Positions 6,392 through 9,410 of a stretch of 9,410 bases of DNA are shown piece after piece. How positions within the stretch are numbered: the first letter of the stretch is position 1; each line of letters starts with the position of its first letter. Source of the stretch: CAVVWJ01 sp965652025. Lineage in GTDB: Bacteria > Gemmatimonadota > Gemmatimonadetes > Gemmatimonadales > GWC2-71-9. The stretch is taken from contig CBFGTM010000087.1 of assembly GCA_965652025.1 (NCBI GenBank), positions 1 through 9,410 of the forward strand. The letters run 5' to 3'. The notes beneath the pieces were generated by a model. The model searched no databases, had not been told where the DNA came from, and saw only the letters and a list, made by a program, of their open reading frames with translations. The position numbers and the translations under genes were made by a program.

Positions 6392-7411
6392 ATGAGTGGA
6401 CTCGTGCCGGCGGCACGTACCTATAACCAGAATCACGTGCCGCGGCGTTATGCGCGGGGCAAGCGGCGGGTGAGCATCTATTGGACCTGGAGCTATCCCT
6501 GGGAAGCAAACCGGGATCCGGCGATCATGGACAATCGCTTTTCGACCTTCACGGAGGTTCGCCGGGTGGCCTGGCCCGAATACGAGACCCGGGAATGGGA
6601 CGAGCAGAGCTTTCTCCAGGGTATTGCGGGTACGCTGGAGCTGTTCCATCGCTCCACGCTCAGCTTCCAGCAGCTGGTGGGCGAAGCCACTAGCCAGCCG
6701 GTGGCCGTCTTTCAGCGGATCGATCAAGCCGGGTACCGGCAGCCAATCGACGAGCGAATCCTGGCGGATACCGACACCCTGATGGTCTTCGGGCTCGATC
6801 ACCTGCTGGCGGAGCAGGAAGCTACACCGGAGGAGATCGCAGCCCTCCGGGAGTGGCTCAAGCGTGAAGGCACCTGTCTCCTGATCGGCCCCCATCACGA
6901 CGTCGGGTTCGCCGCCGACCTGCAGCAGCGCCAGATGGAGTACAAGCACCACGGCGACCCCCTGGTGCCCCGGCAGCAGCGGTTCGGCCAGTACACCCGG
7001 TCTTTGATGAGGGGGCTGAATGTTCCGGTGATGAACCAGTACGGACTCCGCCCGGCGGTGGTGAGAGGCACGAGCCAGATAGCCCCCCTCAACGCCAATC
7101 GGGACCTGGACACTCTAGGCCTCTTGCGGGAGGTCACCACCTTCAACTTTCACCCCCACCTGCCTCATTACGCCCTGACCAACGGCGACACCTCCTCCGT
7201 GCGCGTTCTGTCGTGTCAGCCCATTGACCTGGACCGGCCACACCCGTTCACTGCCGCGGGCAATACCGAGTTCAACTGCTTCATCTGGATGCCCCCCGAG
7301 GCCGACCGCGCCGGTGACATCCTCATGGCCGACTCGACCATCTTCACTACGCTCTTCGGCGGGACCGAGAGCCTGGAGAATTTCTGGCGGAACCTCGCGC
7401 TGATGAGATAG
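6392..7411 (+). CDS. Uncharacterised soluble protein with GATase-like (DUF4350-like) segment
   Basis: This is a 339-aa protein with no signal peptide or membrane helix. I do not recognise it firmly. A Rossmann-like stretch, DTLMVFGLDHLL (128-139), then TPEEIAALREWLKREGTCLLIGPHHD (145-170), resembles the part of class I glutamine-amidotransferase-like and DUF4350-type domains where a helix precedes a strand ending in a ligand-facing loop. The C-terminus (DILMADSTIFTTLF, then LENFWRNLALM) also fits such a fold. There is no obvious Cys-His-Glu triad, so catalysis of the amidotransferase type is doubtful. Histidines cluster at PHHD (167-170), KHHGD (185-189) and FHPHLPHY (253-260) and could bind metal or heme. 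Near the N-terminus, YWTWSYPWEANRD (30-42) is aromatic-rich. The gene lies 34 bp after the barrel gene and 26 bp before the membrane-protein gene. Confidence 0.72.
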   Translation: MSGLVPAARTYNQNHVPRRYARGKRRVSIYWTWSYPWEANRDPAIMDNRFSTFTEVRRVAWPEYETREWDEQSFLQGIAGTLELFHRSTLSFQQLVGEATSQPVAVFQRIDQAGYRQPIDERILADTDTLMVFGLDHLLAEQEATPEEIAALREWLKREGTCLLIGPHHDVGFAADLQQRQMEYKHHGDPLVPRQQRFGQYTRSLMRGLNVPVMNQYGLRPAVVRGTSQIAPLNANRDLDTLGLLREVTTFNFHPHLPHYALTNGDTSSVRVLSCQPIDLDRPHPFTAAGNTEFNCFIWMPPEADRAGDILMADSTIFTTLFGGTESLENFWRNLALMR

Positions 7412-7437
7412 GCCTGAGCCGGGCCACACTGCCACCC

Positions 7438-8610
7438 GTGGTCGAAGCGCCGGAATTCTCACTGGTGCTGGGCGGGCTGCTGTATCAGCTCTGGCGGCGG
7501 ACTCGACTGTCGGGGGATGCGCTGGAGTTGCTGCGCCGTCGGGTGGTCGTGATGACGGCGCTGGCCTGGTTGCCGCTGCTGATACTATCCGCCGCCGCCG
7601 GGACCGCCTGGAGCGGGGTGTCCGTGCCCTTCCTCTACGACATCGCGGTGCATGCCCGGTTTCTGCTGGCCGTGCCGCTGTTGATCATGGCCGAGCTGGT
7701 GGTGCACCGACGGGTGCGGCCACTGGTTCTGCAGTTCGTGGAGCGCGGTATCATCCCGGACTCGGAGATCGCGAGATTCGAGGCAGCGGTCGCGTCGTCG
7801 AAGCGGCTCCGTAATTCACCTGCGGCGGAGCTCGCCATTGTCGCGCTGGTCTACGTTGTCGGACTGAATCTGCTCTGGAGAACCCAAACCTCACTCGGTG
7901 TGGTCAGCTGGAACGGCGCCTTGGTGGATGGGTCCTGGCGGCCGTCGCCCGCCGGCTGGTGGCTGGCCCTGGTGAGCCTGCCGCTGTTCCAGTTTCTGCT
8001 GTTGCGCTGGTACTTCCGGCTGGCGGTGTGGGCCCGGTTTCTCTGGCAGGTCTCCCGCATCGAACTGCGGCTCATGCCTACCCACCCGGATCGCTGCGGC
8101 GGCTTAGGCTTCCTCGCCTCGGTGGCGATCGCGCTCTCGCCGGTCCTGCTGGCGCAGGGAGTGGTGCTGGCGGGGCTGATGGCCAACCGGATCTTCTACG
8201 CCGGCGCGACCCTCCCCCAGTACGGCGTTGAGCTGGTCGGACTGGTGGCGCTGATGGTGTTCGTCGTGCTGGGGCCCCTGCTGTTCTTCTGCCGAAAGCT
8301 CGAGATCGCCAAACGCACCGGTGTGCGTGAATACGGCGTGCTGGCCCAGCGCTATGTCCGGGAATACGACCATAAGTGGCTGCGTGGGGGGGCGCCGCCT
8401 GATGAGCCCCTGCTCGGCAGTGGCGATATCCAGTCCCTGGCGGATCTGGCCAACAGCTTCGAAGTGGTGAAGGACATGCGCTGGGTGCCGTTCGGCCTGA
8501 TGACCGTCGTGCAATTGGCCCTGACTACGCTGCTGCCGGTGCTGCCACTGACGCTGACAATGCTCTCGGCCGAGGATCTCCTCAAGCGCCTGCTCAAAGT
8601 CGTATTCTAA
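7438..8610 (+). CDS. Polytopic inner-membrane protein of unknown function
   Basis: This is a 390-aa membrane protein starting at GTG. Hydrophobic segments lie at about 37-53, 71-89, 130-147, 174-198, 224-250, 264-286 and 350-376, giving six or seven helices. The most distinctive part is a loop motif, THPDRCGGLGFL at 215-226, which I associate with a widespread but unnamed family of bacterial membrane proteins. A soluble, charged loop (about 287-348, including VREYGVLAQRYVREYDHKWL) comes before the last helix and probably faces the cytoplasm. No clear Shine-Dalgarno site precedes the GTG and no better in-frame start lies between it and the previous stop, so translation may be coupled to the 339-aa gene. 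It is the last gene of the plus-strand run, and its stop overlaps that of the opposing DUF1622 gene. Transport or sensing are both possible roles. Confidence 0.75.
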   Translation: MVEAPEFSLVLGGLLYQLWRRTRLSGDALELLRRRVVVMTALAWLPLLILSAAAGTAWSGVSVPFLYDIAVHARFLLAVPLLIMAELVVHRRVRPLVLQFVERGIIPDSEIARFEAAVASSKRLRNSPAAELAIVALVYVVGLNLLWRTQTSLGVVSWNGALVDGSWRPSPAGWWLALVSLPLFQFLLLRWYFRLAVWARFLWQVSRIELRLMPTHPDRCGGLGFLASVAIALSPVLLAQGVVLAGLMANRIFYAGATLPQYGVELVGLVALMVFVVLGPLLFFCRKLEIAKRTGVREYGVLAQRYVREYDHKWLRGGAPPDEPLLGSGDIQSLADLANSFEVVKDMRWVPFGLMTVVQLALTTLLPVLPLTLTMLSAEDLLKRLLKVVF

Positions 8611-8954
8611 GCCGCCTCCTTCTGCCGCTCCCGCAGTTCCGTGATGTCACGATTCAGGAAGTAATTGAGGAATGTGCGGATCACCGCGACCGTACCGAGC
8701 CGGGCGATCGCCTCCCAGCCGTGGGTAATGGAGGTCTCGATAATGTCGGCAGCTAGTTGGAAGGTGAGTCCCGCGACCAGCCAACGGCTGTAGCGCAGCC
8801 AGGTGTCGCGCCGCTCGTGTCCTGACCCCGACGTAGCGATAACCCTGAGCGCGTTCACGAAAGCTTCCGCCGTGCCTACGATGACGGTCAGGACGGCCAG
8901 CCCATTGATCAGGACCACAGCCGTTTCGGCCAGGGCTACCAACCATTCTCGCAT
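8607..8954 (-). CDS. DUF1622-family small membrane protein
   Basis: This is a 115-aa inner-membrane protein with hydrophobic helices at about 8-30, 57-76 and 84-101. The central and C-terminal part fits DUF1622: RYSRWLVAGLTFQLAADIIETSI (54-76), then an IRTFLNYFLNRDI stretch (92-104). The acid inside the second helix (D70) and the Arg at the start of the final helix are typical of that family. DUF1622 proteins are common in bacteria and have no known function. No good Shine-Dalgarno site is visible, and the gene starts 18 bp after the stop of the upstream envelope-protein gene, so the two may be co-transcribed. It converges on the membrane-protein gene, with the two stop codons overlapping at CTAA. 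Confidence 0.85.
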   Translation of the reverse strand: MREWLVALAETAVVLINGLAVLTVIVGTAEAFVNALRVIATSGSGHERRDTWLRYSRWLVAGLTFQLAADIIETSITHGWEAIARLGTVAVIRTFLNYFLNRDITELRERQKEAA

Positions 8955-8972
8955 CAGAGGTGACAGTCAGGT

Positions 8973-9410
8973 TCAGGAGCTCGCGACCACTTTCTGCTTC
9001 TTCATTTCCGCGGCGGTTTGGTCCACGATCTCATCGACCAACTGGCGCACCGATTCCGGATTGTAGGTCTTGGTCCGGCTGGCCCAGACCAGCTTCGCGC
9101 TGGAGACGTTGTAGACGTTGGTTTCCACCATCACCACCTCGTCCTGCCGAACGTAGCCCGGGTCATAGGCGTAGCCCCAGCCGGTCCCCCAGTATCCATA
9201 CATCGAGCCATAGCCGGCAGGGACAACGTAAGAGGTGCCGGGTACGTAGGTGGTCTCCTTGTCCACCTTGACCGGGCGCATGATGACGAGGCCGTCGAAC
9301 CCCTGCTCCTTGAACCAGGCTCTCGCCTTGGCGCGGTCACGGGTGGCGTCTTGCGGCAGCACACTGTGGGAGGGAACCACGTTGGGCAGCCGCTTCGCCA
9401 GCTGATCCTC
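8973..9410 (-). CDS. Envelope protein of unknown function, C-terminal part (start beyond right edge)
   Basis: The frame is open to the last base of the window, so the 145 residues seen are only the C-terminal part; a GTG at 9380 is internal and not a convincing start. The visible part begins EDQLAKRLPNVVPSHSVLPQ. It continues with an alpha/beta segment: AKARAWFKEQGFDGLVIMRP, a Gly/Tyr/Trp-rich stretch with YGSMYGYWGTGWGYAYDPG, then a strand region VVMVETNVYNVSSAKLVWAS and a final helix. This pattern is like small secreted or lipoprotein-type proteins (DUF4136-like) that carry a tyrosine-glycine loop and a conserved KLVW segment. Whether it has a signal peptide or lipobox cannot be seen. It is followed after 17 bp by the DUF1622 gene on the same strand. 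Role unknown. Confidence 0.75.
   Translation of the reverse strand, partial: EDQLAKRLPNVVPSHSVLPQDATRDRAKARAWFKEQGFDGLVIMRPVKVDKETTYVPGTSYVVPAGYGSMYGYWGTGWGYAYDPGYVRQDEVVMVETNVYNVSSAKLVWASRTKTYNPESVRQLVDEIVDQTAAEMKKQKVVASS

Noticed and set aside
6278..6952. 224-codon minus-strand frame opposite the 339-aa gene
   Set aside because: Antisense shadow; the plus frame has a strong Shine-Dalgarno site and fits the operon spacing.

Overview
The window is a high-GC (roughly 60-65% by eye), gene-dense stretch of a bacterial chromosome. Signal peptides, an outer-membrane beta-barrel and a Spy/CpxP-like periplasmic protein point to a diderm (Gram-negative-type) bacterium. GC content and gene style would suit a soil lineage such as Gemmatimonadota or a proteobacterium, but nothing here fixes the phylum. 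I see no tRNA, rRNA, CRISPR array, insertion sequence or phage gene.

Left block (about 1-3095, minus strand, read right to left): a secreted coiled-coil protein of unknown role, a mechanosensitive channel of the MscS family with an extra N-terminal periplasmic region, a small periplasmic Spy/CpxP-like (LTxxQ) protein, and possibly the start of another exported protein leaving at base 1. Three of these have good Shine-Dalgarno sites. Together they look like an envelope or stress set. Two perfect 8-bp inverted repeats lie around the 3' end of the channel gene.

Middle (3096-3346): a 251-bp divergent intergenic region that should hold promoters for both directions. I could not find convincing -35/-10 pairs in it.

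Central block (3347-8610, plus strand): a tightly packed, operon-like run. In order it holds a 188-aa conserved protein predicted to have a ferredoxin-like alpha/beta fold, a DyP-type heme peroxidase, a 54-codon remnant of an FAD-dependent pyridine-nucleotide oxidoreductase, an outer-membrane beta-barrel of the phenol-degradation MetA type, a 339-aa protein with a GATase-like or DUF4350-like segment and His clusters, and a polytopic membrane protein with a THPDRCGGLGF motif. Gaps are between 1 and 34 bp. This is the most interesting part of the window. A cytosolic heme peroxidase with a dedicated small partner, next to an outer-membrane channel-like protein and two uncharacterised proteins, could be an undescribed oxidative or detoxification module. 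The shared function is inferred from gene order only.

Right block (8607-9410, minus strand): a DUF1622 small membrane protein that converges on the central operon with overlapping stop codons, preceded by the C-terminal part of an envelope protein whose start lies beyond the right edge.
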